Below, in pieces: positions 20,462-29,718 of a stretch of 64,000 nucleotides of DNA. Made by a program: the position numbers and the translations under genes. Location: NCBI RefSeq assembly GCF_019565455.1, contig NZ_CP067377.1:62001-126000 (forward strand). The letters run 5' to 3'. This DNA is from Flavobacterium oreochromis (GTDB lineage Bacteria; Bacteroidota; Bacteroidia; Flavobacteriales; Flavobacteriaceae). Numbering within the stretch: position 1 is the first letter of the stretch; each line of letters opens with the position of its first letter. The notes below the pieces were generated by a model. The model had not been told where the DNA came from. It searched no databases and worked only from the letters and a program-made list of their open reading frames with translations.

Positions 20462-21501
20462 TAGATTAAATCTTTCCAAGTTAATTGCTCATCGTTTTCA
20501 ATATTTCTTTTTGCAACTTTACCTAAAATTGAATTAAAATGTTCAGCTAAAATATCACCTGTTCCTGGACGTTTTACCCAAATATTTTCTTTAGTCAATA
20601 CTTCTCCTTTCTTAATAGGAGCAATACTGCAAACTGTTGCGAAAGCAAAATCTATTGTTACCTGCTCTTCTTTAGCTGGTTTTTTTATTCCTCCTCTCAT
20701 TAATGCTATTTCTGCACTACTGATGATCAAATCTTTACAAAACTTTTCATCCATACTACAAATAATATCTGGCCCTGTTCTATTCATATGATCCGTAAAA
20801 TGACGTTCTAAAATAGAGGCTCCTAAAGCGACTGCCCCAAGGCAGGCATTATTATTTAATGTGTGATCAGACAAACCAAAAACTTTGTCTGGAAAAGCTT
20901 GGTGCATTTCTATCATAGCTCCCAAACGTACTAAATGAATAGGTGTTGGATACAAATTTGTTGTATGCAATAATGCTACTGGCACATTATGTTTATCAAA
21001 AATCCCAACTGCTTTTTGAATACTTTGTATTGTATTCATACCTGTACTAAGTATTACTGGCTTTCCAAAAGAAGCTATATGTTCTAACAAGGGATAATTA
21101 TTACATTCTCCTGAACCAATTTTATAAGCTGGTACATCAAATCTTTTTAATCTTTCAGCCGCAGCCCTTGAAAAAGGAGTAGATATGAAGATCATTCCTT
21201 TACTTTCTACATACTTTTTGAGTTCAAGTTCTTGTTCTTCATTTAATGCACAACGCTCCATAATTTCATAAATAGATACATCTGCATTTCCTGGAATTAC
21301 TTTTTTAGCAGCTCCACTCATTTCATCTGCTACAATATGAGTTTGATGTTTTACAACCTCTACACCTGCTCGATAAGCAGCATCTACCATTTCTTTAGCT
21401 ACTTTTAATGATCCTTCGTGATTAATTCCTATTTCTGCAATAACTAACGGAGGATACTCTTGACCAATTTTTCTTCCTGCTATTTCTATATATGGTTTCA
21501 T
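20461..21501 (-). CDS. neuB: N-acetylneuraminate synthase (NeuB)
   Basis: This intact protein of 346 residues condenses ManNAc with phosphoenolpyruvate to make N-acetylneuraminate. The TIM-barrel domain has [83 protein letters not shown] and [16 protein letters not shown]. The C-terminal antifreeze-like (SAF) domain begins near residue 280 with [20 protein letters not shown] and RPGTGD. From memory, several of these segments are near-identical to the meningococcal enzyme SiaC, which supports Neu5Ac rather than legionaminic or pseudaminic acid as product. Nine bases separate it from neuA. Confidence 0.92.
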   Translation of the reverse strand: MKPYIEIAGRKIGQEYPPLVIAEIGINHEGSLKVAKEMVDAAYRAGVEVVKHQTHIVADEMSGAAKKVIPGNADVSIYEIMERCALNEEQELELKKYVESKGMIFISTPFSRAAAERLKRFDVPAYKIGSGECNNYPLLEHIASFGKPVILSTGMNTIQSIQKAVGIFDKHNVPVALLHTTNLYPTPIHLVRLGAMIEMHQAFPDKVFGLSDHTLNNNACLGAVALGASILERHFTDHMNRTGPDIICSMDEKFCKDLIISSAEIALMRGGIKKPAKEEQVTIDFAFATVCSIAPIKKGEVLTKENIWVKRPGTGDILAEHFNSILGKVAKRNIENDEQLTWKDLI

Positions 21502-21510
21502 TATCTTATA

Positions 21511-22182
21511 TTATGAATTAGTTTTTTTATTAAATAAATATTCAGCATATTCAAAATCTTCAATTGTATCTATATCCACTTCAGAAAATGGATGGTCAAT
21601 AATCATAGGATAGGCATTTCTATCAATAATACTATTATTAAAAATTAATTCTGATTTACTAATATATAACAATCCATTTTCGAAATATAAAGGTTCTAAA
21701 TCTTGGCTTCTCTGCCCTATTTCATAATTAAATGGGATAAATTTTTTATCTATAATTTTTCCAAACTTTTGATGATTTTGACTGACTGTAAATAAACTAT
21801 TGCATTTTTTTTCTTGAAAAATAAGAAAAGCTTCTTTTAGTAAGTTTTCTGGACGAAGTGGATTAGTTGGTTGAAGTAAAACTACATTAGCAACATCATC
21901 TTTTATATTTAGTAAAACGTGCTTAAGTGCAGATACTGTAGGTTCTAAATCTCCTGAAAGTGAATCAGGTCTATCAATAACTTTTGCTCCATACTCTAAT
22001 GCTATTTTTTTTATAGTTTTATCATCTGTAGTTACATAAATTTCATTTATAAATTTATGTTTTTTAGCGTATAGAATACTATGTACAATTAATGGGAGAT
22101 TTCCTATTGTTTTTGTGTTTTTTTGAGGCAACCGTTTTGAACCGCCACGAGCTGGAATTATTGCTATTGTAGACTTATTCAT
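21511..22182 (-). CDS. neuA: CMP-N-acetylneuraminate cytidylyltransferase (NeuA)
   Basis: This intact protein of 223 residues activates sialic acid with CTP. The N-terminal motif IAIIPARGGSKRLPQKN is the CTP-binding loop of CMP-sialate and CMP-Kdo synthetases, followed by IYVTTDD and VIDRPDSLSGD. VVLLQPTNPLR near residue 100 and HPFSEVDIDTIEDFEYAE at the end carry the conserved Q-P-T-P/N and the metal-binding D-I-D. The length fits the compact NeuA form without an esterase domain. It is the first gene of the sialic acid group and follows a 367-base gap, so a promoter may lie just upstream. Confidence 0.9.
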   Translation of the reverse strand: MNKSTIAIIPARGGSKRLPQKNTKTIGNLPLIVHSILYAKKHKFINEIYVTTDDKTIKKIALEYGAKVIDRPDSLSGDLEPTVSALKHVLLNIKDDVANVVLLQPTNPLRPENLLKEAFLIFQEKKCNSLFTVSQNHQKFGKIIDKKFIPFNYEIGQRSQDLEPLYFENGLLYISKSELIFNNSIIDRNAYPMIIDHPFSEVDIDTIEDFEYAEYLFNKKTNS

Positions 22183-22549
22183 AAAATTTCATTCTAGAAA
22201 TCAATATATTTTATTACAAATGAGTTTTAATCTAAAAAAAAGAATCAAATACAAGATCACTAAATTAGAATATTTAAAATGCAATAACATTTCAATTCTG
22301 TATTCTTTATTTTACCTTTTTCAAAATAGGCTCCATTCGTTTCAATAATCTTCATATAAATTCATTTTTTTAAATAAATTTCACAAAAATAACTCAACAA
22401 AACATAAAAACATTCACAATATTCATTTGTTTTTTAATAATGTAAAAATCTTCCATAAAATCAAACCACAAAATTAATTTGATCCCAAATTACATTTATA
22501 ATCCATCTGATTTCAGAATCAAATATCAAATAATATTTTTTACAAAAAG
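22183..22549. other. Non-coding gap upstream of neuA, AT-rich
   Basis: This is the longest gap in the left half of the locus. I see no convincing coding segment on either strand. Two minus-strand matches to the Bacteroidota -7 element TAnnTTTG are present, TATTTTTG at 22391-22384 and TAATTTTG at 22476-22469. Neither has a TTG at the expected distance upstream, and such matches are common in AT-rich DNA. A promoter for neuA and downstream genes is plausible here but not shown. Confidence 0.3.
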
Positions 22550-23202
22550 CTATCTTTTTTTAACAAAAAAAGCTTGTGTATGTCCTATTGAACTTGGATC
22601 TAAAAATACTAAAAACTTTAAAACTAAAAATCTAAACAAAGACTTCATAAAATTAAGACTAAACTGAATTTTTGGAAAAATAATATCATTCCCAATGACT
22701 GCTTCTTCTATAATTTCAAATCCATTTTTTTCTAAATAAAATTTAACTACATGTGGCAATGGCACAAACACATGATGTTCAATTAAATGTTTAGGTTGAA
22801 AAGCATATAATTGTCCTTTAAAAAACATTTCAAATTTACTCTTTGCACTTAAAGGATTAGGAGTTGACAAAGCCATATATCCCCCTTTTTCAATATGCTC
22901 TGAAATATTTTTTATTCCCAATTCCGGATTTGACAAATGTTCTAAAACCTCTAAAAAAATAACAAAACCAGGCTGTTTCTTATCTTCTGGCACTGAATCA
23001 TTTAAATCCCAAATTGTAGATTCTTTTATTTTTGTAACATAATCAAAAGGTTGCCATTCTAAACCTTTTTTTTAACAATTGTTCCAAACCATCCAAATCC
23101 CGAACCAATATCACTAACTGTTTTATTCACTAATAGTTCAAATACTGAATTTAATTTTTGCTCAGCCCATTGTCCTCTATCTAAGTTTTTATATATTATC
23201 AT
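22550..23202 (-). CDS. Class I SAM-dependent methyltransferase (Methyltransf_23-like), frame disrupted
   Basis: The rejoined protein has about 217 residues, starting MIIYKNLDRGQWAEQKLNSV. SAM motif I is TVSDIGSGFGWFGTIVKKKG; one base missing from the T8 run at 23066-23073 breaks it directly after this motif. Then come FVIFLEVLEHLSNPELGIKN (motif with E-V-L-E-H) and EKGGYMALSTPNPLS. This is the pattern of small-molecule and sugar methyltransferases; the C-terminus is hydrophobic (FLVLKFLVFLDPSS), perhaps for membrane contact. It starts two bases after the stop of a GT2 gene and probably modifies the glycan those enzymes build. Confidence 0.7.
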
Positions 23203-23204
23203 AC

Positions 23205-24101
23205 TTATTCTTCCCAATATATTTTTGCACTGTCTAGTTGTTTATAATCTTTATATTTTTTAATACTTAGAGCTTTCCTGTTTTTAAATAATTTAAAAAC
23301 ATTTAGAAACAAATCTTGTTTTGCCAAAAGCAACCCTTTTAAAGCTCTTACATCCCCTTTAAATACTTTTAATTTTAATTGCATCCAGTTTGAATATATA
23401 AATAGACGAGGGATTTTCTGCAAAGGATAAAATAAAAACATTAAATACCAACCTGCCCTTATCGACCTACGTGTTCTTTCTATATAATCAGGATCTTTTT
23501 TTCTTCCGCGTACATCTACTCTATGATGTACAAATAATTGTGGGAGATAATAAATTTCCCAATCATTATTAAACAGCTGGTAACTTGCAAACTCTTCTTC
23601 TCCATAAAAAACAAACCAATCAGGGTAATTGGGAATATCTTTCCATGCTTTCATATTCCACACATGCCCACAACCTACAAAACCTCTTACTCTAATAATT
23701 GTCTCTGTTGAAATTATACTTTTAGGAAGCTCTTTTCCCCAAAATATCCTAGCTGCAATAACACCACATTTTGGACTTTTCTGAAAAAAATCATCAATTA
23801 TTTCTAAAAAATCATTCGCCACAAAATTAGAATCATCGTCTAAAGAAATGGTATAATCAGCTGTTGTTTTATTCAACATAAAATTTCGGCAATATATCAA
23901 ACCCTTTGATTTATTATTCCTAAACAATTTTATATTGGGATATTTCCTTTTTACAAATTCGAAAGTATTATCTTCTGAACCATCATCATAAATAACTATT
24001 TCAATATTTTTATTATCAAATAAAAAACAAAGTTTTTGAAGAGAAATTTCAAGCTCTTCTAAACGATTCTTGGTAGTTATTTGGATTGAAAAAGTTGACA
24101 T
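23205..24101 (-). CDS. Glycosyltransferase family 2
   Basis: This intact GT-A protein of 298 residues opens MSTFSIQITTKNRLEELEIS. IVIYDDGSEDNTFEFV carries the nucleotide-binding aspartates, and YTISLDDDSNFVANDF near residue 88 is the DXD metal site. WFVFYGEEEFASYQLFNN near residue 165 offers the paired acids expected for the catalytic base. The protein is soluble with a basic C-terminal third. It is the second gene after the FkbM methyltransferase and lies seven bases from the next glycosyltransferase. Substrates unknown. Confidence 0.8.
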   Translation of the reverse strand: MSTFSIQITTKNRLEELEISLQKLCFLFDNKNIEIVIYDDGSEDNTFEFVKRKYPNIKLFRNNKSKGLIYCRNFMLNKTTADYTISLDDDSNFVANDFLEIIDDFFQKSPKCGVIAARIFWGKELPKSIISTETIIRVRGFVGCGHVWNMKAWKDIPNYPDWFVFYGEEEFASYQLFNNDWEIYYLPQLFVHHRVDVRGRKKDPDYIERTRRSIRAGWYLMFLFYPLQKIPRLFIYSNWMQLKLKVFKGDVRALKGLLLAKQDLFLNVFKLFKNRKALSIKKYKDYKQLDSAKIYWEE

Positions 24102-24108
24102 TAAATTT

Positions 24109-25116
24109 TTAAAAAGTTGAAATATATTCTTGTGGAATTTTTTTCCATTTAATAAAAAATCTATAAAACCACTTTAGATTAAAAATTTTATTCAAAAAAA
24201 TATTTTTATAAATTCTATATTTAGAAAATCTAACTCTTATACTTGGTAAATCATTTTTTTTAATTTCAACTATTTTTATAGCATCTAGTTCAGTTTGCAT
24301 CCAATCTTCAAAAACATTTCCCATATGATAGGCATAATTTTTATCAGTCGTAAATCGGTTCAAACTATATCCAAGTGTCAATTTATCAATATAATATTCA
24401 CTTATCCCTCCTAATTTAAAAGGTAAATATGTTTTCAAATCAGTAAGTAATTCTCTTCTATACGTTGCAACAAAATGTCCAGACCCTACAATCACTTTTT
24501 TATTATTTTCATTATACTTCAGTGTGTATTCAAGATAGAGAGGGTTATAATTTCTTTTCCAACCTATACTATCATAAAAGCGAATTAATGATTCTGAATC
24601 TACAATTTTTTCGAATCTTAAGTTACTATTAAATAAATTTGAAAACAAAAAGTTTTCACATAAATATTTAAACATCCCAAATTGTGAAGTTAACCCAACT
24701 ACACCACTAGATTGAATATTTTGAAATATACTAAAAACTTCCTCTTGCCATCCTTCTAAAAACAAGACATCTGCATCAGCAATAGTTACTAATGGAATAT
24801 TATGACCACTTAACCCTTTTATTATCGAATTAAGCTTTCCTATATTTTCTGTATGAACAATTTCATGTATTTTACCTTGACAAATTAATTCATCTAGATA
24901 TTCTTTAACTTCTTTACAGGAACCATTATTGATGATAGTTATAAATGTCTTATAAGAAATTGTTTTTAAAACAGATTCTACACTTAACTTAAAAATCTTA
25001 AAACTTTCTTTAAAATATCCTTCAAAATGAGGAATATAAACTGGAATGACTATTTGAAATAAATAATCATTTTTTTTAATTTCTAAATCTTTATGTGGAT
25101 TATTACCTTCTCTCAT
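24109..25116 (-). CDS. Glycosyltransferase family 2 (GT-A fold)
   Basis: This intact protein of 335 residues has a GT-A fold: YLFQIVIPVYIPHFEGYFKE, TIINNGSCKEVKEYL, TENIGKLNSIIKGLSGHN and VTIADADVLFLEGW, where D-A-D is the metal-binding motif near residue 117. VIVGSGHFVATYRREL near residue 220 and YAYHMGNVFEDWM follow, the latter giving a histidine near the metal. The spacing to its neighbours is one and seven bases, so it is part of the transcript running from the ABC transporter genes. It is more divergent than the neighbouring GT2 proteins. Confidence 0.75.
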   Translation of the reverse strand: MREGNNPHKDLEIKKNDYLFQIVIPVYIPHFEGYFKESFKIFKLSVESVLKTISYKTFITIINNGSCKEVKEYLDELICQGKIHEIVHTENIGKLNSIIKGLSGHNIPLVTIADADVLFLEGWQEEVFSIFQNIQSSGVVGLTSQFGMFKYLCENFLFSNLFNSNLRFEKIVDSESLIRFYDSIGWKRNYNPLYLEYTLKYNENNKKVIVGSGHFVATYRRELLTDLKTYLPFKLGGISEYYIDKLTLGYSLNRFTTDKNYAYHMGNVFEDWMQTELDAIKIVEIKKNDLPSIRVRFSKYRIYKNIFLNKIFNLKWFYRFFIKWKKIPQEYISTF

Positions 25117-25117
25117 T

Positions 25118-25795
25118 TCAAATCTTCTTGTCTACAAAAAAAAGATTTCCTAAATCTTCATTAATCACTGATTTACCAACCAATTTGTATCCTACAGAAT
25201 CCAAATACAAAGTCATCTTTGAATTAACATCTTCAAAAATTTCTGAATCTGTTTCTACTAAAATTATTTTCGGTCTATATTTTTCCCAATCATTAGTTTT
25301 TAAGACCTCTAAATCATAACCTTCTACATCAACATCAAAAAAATCCAATCTATCATTTGGTCTTAAATTTTTCTCTAAAACTTCACTTAATTTAAAAAGA
25401 GGTACTTCTATAACTTCTTTTATTTCTGATTCTAACCTATGCTTTTGAATAAAAGCATAATCTAATGTATTCATAGAACTACAAGAATCATTTAATAAAT
25501 AATATTTCAAATTTTCTTTTTTATCTCCAATGGCACAATTTACAAACGTATCCCTAGACCTAAGTTTATTATACATTTTTTTAAATTCAGGATTAGGATC
25601 TATGCAAATTCCACGCCATCCTCTTAAAGAAAAATAATAAGAATTAGATGCCTTTATTGGATGCCAACAACCAACATCAACATAAACTCCAGGAGAGGAT
25701 TCATTAATCAATTTCATCAATTGAATATCATCTCCTGATTTTGAAAAACTAATATTATACCTTCTATATATAAACTCTTTAATCTTATTTTTCAT
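25118..25795 (-). CDS. FkbM-family SAM-dependent methyltransferase
   Basis: This intact protein of 225 residues has the FkbM pattern: VYVDVGCWHPIKASNSYYFS as SAM motif I near residue 38, GWRGICIDPNPEF as the acidic ribose-binding strand, NCAIGD near residue 88, and RLDFFDVDVEGYDLEVLKTN near residue 155, where the D-V-E-G segment is diagnostic. FkbM enzymes methylate hydroxyl groups of sugars or polyketides. It starts one base after the Wzt gene. Methyl capping of the non-reducing end often goes with a Wzt that has a C-terminal glycan-binding domain, as here, so chain termination is a reasonable suggestion. Confidence 0.8.
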   Translation of the reverse strand: MKNKIKEFIYRRYNISFSKSGDDIQLMKLINESSPGVYVDVGCWHPIKASNSYYFSLRGWRGICIDPNPEFKKMYNKLRSRDTFVNCAIGDKKENLKYYLLNDSCSSMNTLDYAFIQKHRLESEIKEVIEVPLFKLSEVLEKNLRPNDRLDFFDVDVEGYDLEVLKTNDWEKYRPKIILVETDSEIFEDVNSKMTLYLDSVGYKLVGKSVINEDLGNLFFVDKKI

Positions 25796-25796
25796 C

Positions 25797-27073
25797 CTAA
25801 TTAGCTTTCCAAATTTGAGGCATTAAAAAAGGGCCATGCTTTCTACTTACTGGCATCTGCCCTGTTGAAAAAAAATCAGATGAAATAATATCAATTTCAA
25901 TTGCATCTTTTATTTCATCAGCAAAACCTCCTTTATAAGACATCCATGTAGTTCCTTTATACCTACCTTCTACCAATAAAAAGAAGGCAAATTACATTCA
26001 ATAGCCGTAATTATTCCGTTATCAACTATATAATTTTTATCATATCTATTTGAAATAGTAAAGATCGGGTAATTTAATTCATTTTTAAAAACCACATAAA
26101 ATGCGATTGACTTTGCATCTTGTTGATTAATAGCTTTATTAAATTCAAATCTTAATTTTATTGGGCTACCTGCAGAAATTTGGGTTTGTATCTCTTCTTC
26201 ATTATTAATTAATATTTTTTCGACAAATATTTCTCCGTCTGACTTTCTTTTAAGTACATGAAGTTTTTTTGTTCTCTCTAATTTCAAATATTGTTCAATC
26301 CCTTCATTTGTAGCTATTTTTTTCTGAACAAGTTCCATTATTTAGAATCAAAACTGATGATGATAAAGCCGAAATAGCCGTCATATCGTGACTTACAAAA
26401 AGTACAGTCCGTCCTTCTCCGTGAGAAATATCTTGTATTTTTCCAATTGCTTTCCTTTGAAATTCAGCATCACCTACAGCTAAAACTTCATCTACAACTA
26501 ATATTTCTGGTTCTAAAAAAGCTGCTACAGCAAATGCCAATCTAACGGTCATTCCACTACTATAACGTTTGGTTGGAGTATCTATATAACGTTCGCAACC
26601 GCTAAAATCTATAATTTGATCTATCTTAGAAGTAATTTCAACTTTAGTCATCCCTAAAATAGCACCATTCAAATAAATATTTTCTCTACCTGTTAGCTCA
26701 GGATTAAATCCTGTACCTACTTCTAATAAAGAAGCTATTTTTCCCTTACTTTTTATAATTCCTGTGGTTGGTGTCGTTACTCTAGACAAAATTTTTAGCA
26801 ATGTAGACTTACCTGCACCATTTTCACCTATTATTCCTAAAACTTCACCTCTTTCTACTTCAAAATTAATATCTCTTAAAGCCCATACATAATCACTTTG
26901 TCCCTTTATGCTTCTATCATTTGATTCTCCTACTCTTAAATAAGGATCTTCTTTCCCTCTTATTTTATGCCACCAACGATTAATGTCGTGACTCAAGGTT
27001 CCTGTCCCCACAACTCCTAAACGATATTGCTTAGAAATATTTTCAGCATCTAATATTATATCTTTTTTTTCAT
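25797..27073 (-). CDS. wzt: Polysaccharide ABC transporter ATP-binding protein with C-terminal glycan-binding domain (Wzt), broken at three sites
   Basis: The rejoined protein has about 425 residues. The ATPase domain has GENGAGKSTLLKILSR (Walker A), KRYSSGMTVRLAFAVAAF (signature), EILVVDEVLAVGDAEF (Walker B) and VLFVSHDMTAI (switch histidine). The C-terminal domain (ISAGSPIKLRFEF to SFLLVEGRYKG) resembles the Wzt carbohydrate-binding beta-sandwich. The start is probably ATG at 27073 (MKKKDIILDAENISKQYRLG), with one A missing from the run at 27063-27070. The end frame needs one more base in the A5 run at 25978-25982. The middle break near 26336-26355 is not at an obvious run. It energises export of a lipid-linked glycan through Wzm. 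Confidence 0.85.
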
Positions 27074-27074
27074 T

Positions 27075-27937
27075 TTAAACTGTATCAATAAAACTTTTTT
27101 CTGTTTTATTAAAAATCACTAATCCTACTAAAAAAATTACTATTGTAGTTATAACTGTATAAACCAATCCAAAAAAGGATACTTTTCCTTGATTAAGAAG
27201 AATAAATCTTGATGTTTCTATTATGTAGGCCAATGGGTTATATTCTACTAGCCAACCATATTTTGGCAACTTTTGACTTATTAATTCCATGGGATATATT
27301 ACTGCAGACACATACATTAGCAACTGTACTCCAAATACTATCAAAAAGACAAATCACGATATTTAGTTACTAATGACGATATTATCATACCCAATCCTAG
27401 TCCTAAAAATCCCATAAGAATTATAAGAAAGGGGAAAAAAAGTAAATTAAAATTTATTACATTTTTCATTCCTAATAAGATATAAAAACAATAAAATCCA
27501 ATAAAAATAACAAATTGAATTCCTAATTTTACTAAATTAGTTATGACAGTTGATAAAGGCATTATAATCCTTGGAAAATATACTTTCCCAAAAATATTAG
27601 CATTTTTCTTAAAAGTATCAGCCGTTTCATTGAGACATGCTGTAAAATAATTCCAAACTATTATCCCTCCTAAATTAAAAAGAAAAGAAGGCACTTTCCC
27701 TGTTTCAATACCTGCAACTCGATTAAAAATAATAGTAAAAGTTATTGCTGTAAATAATGGTTGAATAAAATACCAAAGAGGCCCTAAAATTGTTTGCTTA
27801 TAAACCGTAACAATATCACGTTTAACAAACATTAATAACAAATCTCTATATCTCCAAACATCTTTCAAATTCAAATCTAAAAGTGAAGATTCTGCTGTAA
27901 TAATTTGATCCCAATTATCTTCTTGAGGAGTATACAT
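27075..27937 (-). CDS. wzm: Polysaccharide ABC transporter permease (Wzm), frame disrupted
   Basis: The rejoined protein of about 288 residues is an ABC-2-type permease. An N-terminal cytoplasmic stretch (SSLLDLNLKDVWRYRDLLLM, then FVKRDIVTVYKQTILGPLWY) is the conserved coupling region of Wzm/TagG proteins, followed by about six membrane helices and the motif VEYNPLAYIIETSRFILL near residue 235. One base missing from the A5 run at 27343-27347 breaks it; restoring it gives KYRDLSFLIVFGVQLLMY. It pairs with Wzt one base downstream and forms the inner-membrane channel for a completed undecaprenyl-linked chain. The gene is divergent from the CpsB phosphatase gene. Confidence 0.88.
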
Positions 27938-28029
27938 ATTTTCTTGGTTAAAGGATGCAACTTAATAAAATATACTATCAAATACAATAAAAAGAAAAAT
28001 TATCATTATGTAAAGATTATCTAAATACA

Positions 28030-28037
28030 TACCTTTG
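28030..28037 (+). promoter_or_regulatory. Candidate -7 promoter element for the CpsB-type phosphatase gene
   Basis: TACCTTTG matches the Bacteroidota -7 consensus TAnnTTTG exactly and lies 27 bases before the ATG at 28065, a normal distance for a short leader. No clear TTG is present at the -33 position; TTATG near 28006 is the closest. The gene upstream is divergent, so a promoter is required in this gap. Confidence 0.5.
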
Positions 28038-28064
28038 TAAAAGATATAGAAACTAAGAATATAC

Positions 28065-28808
28065 ATGTTATTTTTTAAAAAACCAAAACCTTTTTTAAGG
28101 GATTTTACTGAAAATCAATTCATTGATATACATTCCCATATTTTACCTGGAATTGATGATGGAGCAAAAAATATAGAGGATACAATAAGATTGATAAAAA
28201 CTTTATCTGATTATGGATTTTCAAAATTCATGGCTACTCCTCATACCTTTTCAGGTTATTATGATAACACCTATGAATCTATAACGAATAGTTATGATAC
28301 CACAATAAAAGAACTTAATGAAAGAGGCTTACATTTCTCTGTTGATTTTGCATCAGAATACTTAATGGACGATCATTTTGTCTCTCTTTTTAAAAAGAAA
28401 GAAATTCATACTTTAAAAGACCAATATGTTCTAGTAGAAATGTCATATTTAAATGCTCCTATCAATTTATATGACATCCTGTTTGATTTACAAGTAGCAG
28501 GCTATACTCCTATATTAGCACACCCTGAACGTTATTTATTTTATCATCAGCAATTTGATTCTTATAAAAAACTAAAAAATGCAGGATGTAAATTTCAATT
28601 AAACTTACTATCTACTGTTGGTTATTATGGTAAAGAAGTAAAAAACATAGCAGATCAATTATTAAAAGAAGGATTAATTGATTTTGCAGGAAGCGATGTT
28701 CACCATGAAAAACATCTAAAAGCTTTTCTATCAAAAGTAGAAATAAAAAATACAGACGTACTAAAAGAAGTCATCCAAAATAATATTTTTTTCAAAAAAA
28801 ATCATTAA
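28065..28808 (+). CDS. CpsB/YwqE-type tyrosine-protein phosphatase (PHP domain)
   Basis: This intact protein of 247 residues is the only plus-strand gene inside the polysaccharide locus. It is a PHP-fold metal-dependent phosphatase: FIDIHSHILPGIDDGAKN near residue 19 supplies the first metal-binding histidines and aspartates, FMATPHTFSGYYD and VLVEMSYLNAP follow, and ILAHPERYLFYH and IDFAGSDVHHEKHL complete the metal site. In this family the enzyme removes phosphate from the C-terminal tyrosine cluster of the chain-length kinase Wzc/CpsD. Two such kinases are encoded here (31.9 and 55.4 kb), so it probably serves one or both. Its separate promoter allows expression independent of the operon. 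Confidence 0.88.
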   Translation: MLFFKKPKPFLRDFTENQFIDIHSHILPGIDDGAKNIEDTIRLIKTLSDYGFSKFMATPHTFSGYYDNTYESITNSYDTTIKELNERGLHFSVDFASEYLMDDHFVSLFKKKEIHTLKDQYVLVEMSYLNAPINLYDILFDLQVAGYTPILAHPERYLFYHQQFDSYKKLKNAGCKFQLNLLSTVGYYGKEVKNIADQLLKEGLIDFAGSDVHHEKHLKAFLSKVEIKNTDVLKEVIQNNIFFKKNH

Positions 28809-28933
28809 AAAATTACAATTAAATAAATAACTTTAAAAGTTATGCAATATTTTTATCAATATTTCAATTGAAAAATAATACTATACCATAAGCTGTGTAA
28901 ATAAAAATAATGAGGCTATCCTAAAAACACACC

Positions 28934-28968
28934 GCCCCAAAAAAGTTAGAGCCTATTTGGGGCTTTTT
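28934..28968 (+). terminator. Rho-independent terminator candidate after the phosphatase gene
   Basis: GCCCCAAA at 28934-28941 pairs perfectly with TTTGGGGC at 28956-28963 across a 14-base loop and is followed directly by five T. It lies about 125 bases downstream of the phosphatase stop in an otherwise AT-rich gap, so the GC-rich stem stands out. It could also be part of a mobile-element end, since GAGGCTATCC stands just upstream. Confidence 0.6.
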
Positions 28969-29339
28969 ATAAAAAAATCAGGCATGATTATGTATTTAAA
29001 TTAGAACACATAGAAATCAATATTAGTTAAGGATTACTTCCTAGAATGTAGTTTATAAACTAACAAAACTAAATGTATCCTTTACTCAAAAATCGTTAAT
29101 TTATCATAAAGTATTCCGTAAAGAAGATTTATTAACTAGAAAAACAAAAAATATTCTTCGCATTTTAATTTAATGCCTTTAAGCTATAAAAACGAATCTT
29201 TTTCTCTACACTATAACCTTCTTTAAAATTTAATACTTCTTCTCTTTTGATTCATTAGTATTTGAATCTATTCAAGAATTTACTAACTTTAGAATTAAAG
29301 ACATGCCCTCCTAAAAGCAAAGGAAAACTAAGATTAACA

Positions 29340-29560
29340 AATAACTATAAACGTAAAAAGTGTAAATCTGACAAACCATTAGCAAGAGAAGAGGAAACTT
29401 ATTTTATAAAATGAAGCTTTACGTTTAAAACATAAATATTTAAAAAAAATTACAAGCCTTAATTTAATCCCAAGAGAAAGCTAAAAATCTCAAGTCGCAA
29501 ATACAATTATTAAAATTTCTTTGGAGCACTTACAACTAAACTTTTTTATAAAAAGTTTAG
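29340..29560 (+). pseudogene. Decayed IS3-family-like transposase remnant
   Basis: No open frame remains, but the plus strand reads in shifting frames KPLAREEE, then EALRLKHKYLKKLQALI near 29411-29455, then SQEKAKNLKSQ and KISLEHLQL. A leucine-zipper-like end with YLKKLQAL followed by KSQ and a short LEHL helix is the usual junction of OrfA and OrfB in Bacteroidota IS3 elements. Stops and frame changes are frequent, so it is inactive. A 16-base perfect palindrome overlaps its end. The identification rests on pattern memory only; the rest of the 28.8-29.7 kb gap shows nothing clearly coding. Confidence 0.4.
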
Positions 29561-29565
29561 TTGTA
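29531..29565. repeat. Perfect 16-bp inverted repeat with 3-base loop
   Basis: Bases 29531-29546 (TACAACTAAACTTTTT) are the exact reverse complement of 29550-29565, with TAT between. It is the longest perfect hairpin seen in the window. It could serve as a bidirectional terminator, as the arms contain a T-run and A-run in the centre rather than at the flank, but that layout is unusual. It lies inside the decayed transposase segment. Confidence 0.6.
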
Positions 29566-29637
29566 TTAAGCAATTAAAAAGAGAATAATGCAATATATAA
29601 ATTACTGCACCAGAAGAATCAAGTCTAATTTAAAGGA

Positions 29638-29664
29638 ATGAGCCCGATACAATATCGAGCTCAT
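29638..29664 (-). terminator. Hairpin terminator of the fibre-like gene (twin of 31787-31813)
   Basis: A 12-bp stem with a 3-base loop lies 54 bases after the stop of the fibre-like gene. The arms are ATGAGC, one odd pair, and CGATA, mirrored by TATCG and GCTCAT. The odd position is a C-A mismatch on the plus strand but a U-G wobble on the minus strand, so the minus-strand RNA pairs fully. It is followed on the minus strand by TTCCTTT. The twin after the Wzc gene differs by compensating changes. Confidence 0.65.
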
Positions 29665-29718
29665 AATTATCAGAATTGATGATAGACGTTATAGTTCAAC
29701 TCATATCATAGTAGTAAT

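Noticed and set aside
20461..21501. Legionaminate or pseudaminate synthase instead of NeuB
   Set aside because: The core segments match my memory of the meningococcal NeuB closely, and NeuC is the hydrolysing epimerase for ManNAc; the extra dehydratase/aminotransferase steps for legionaminate are not adjacent.
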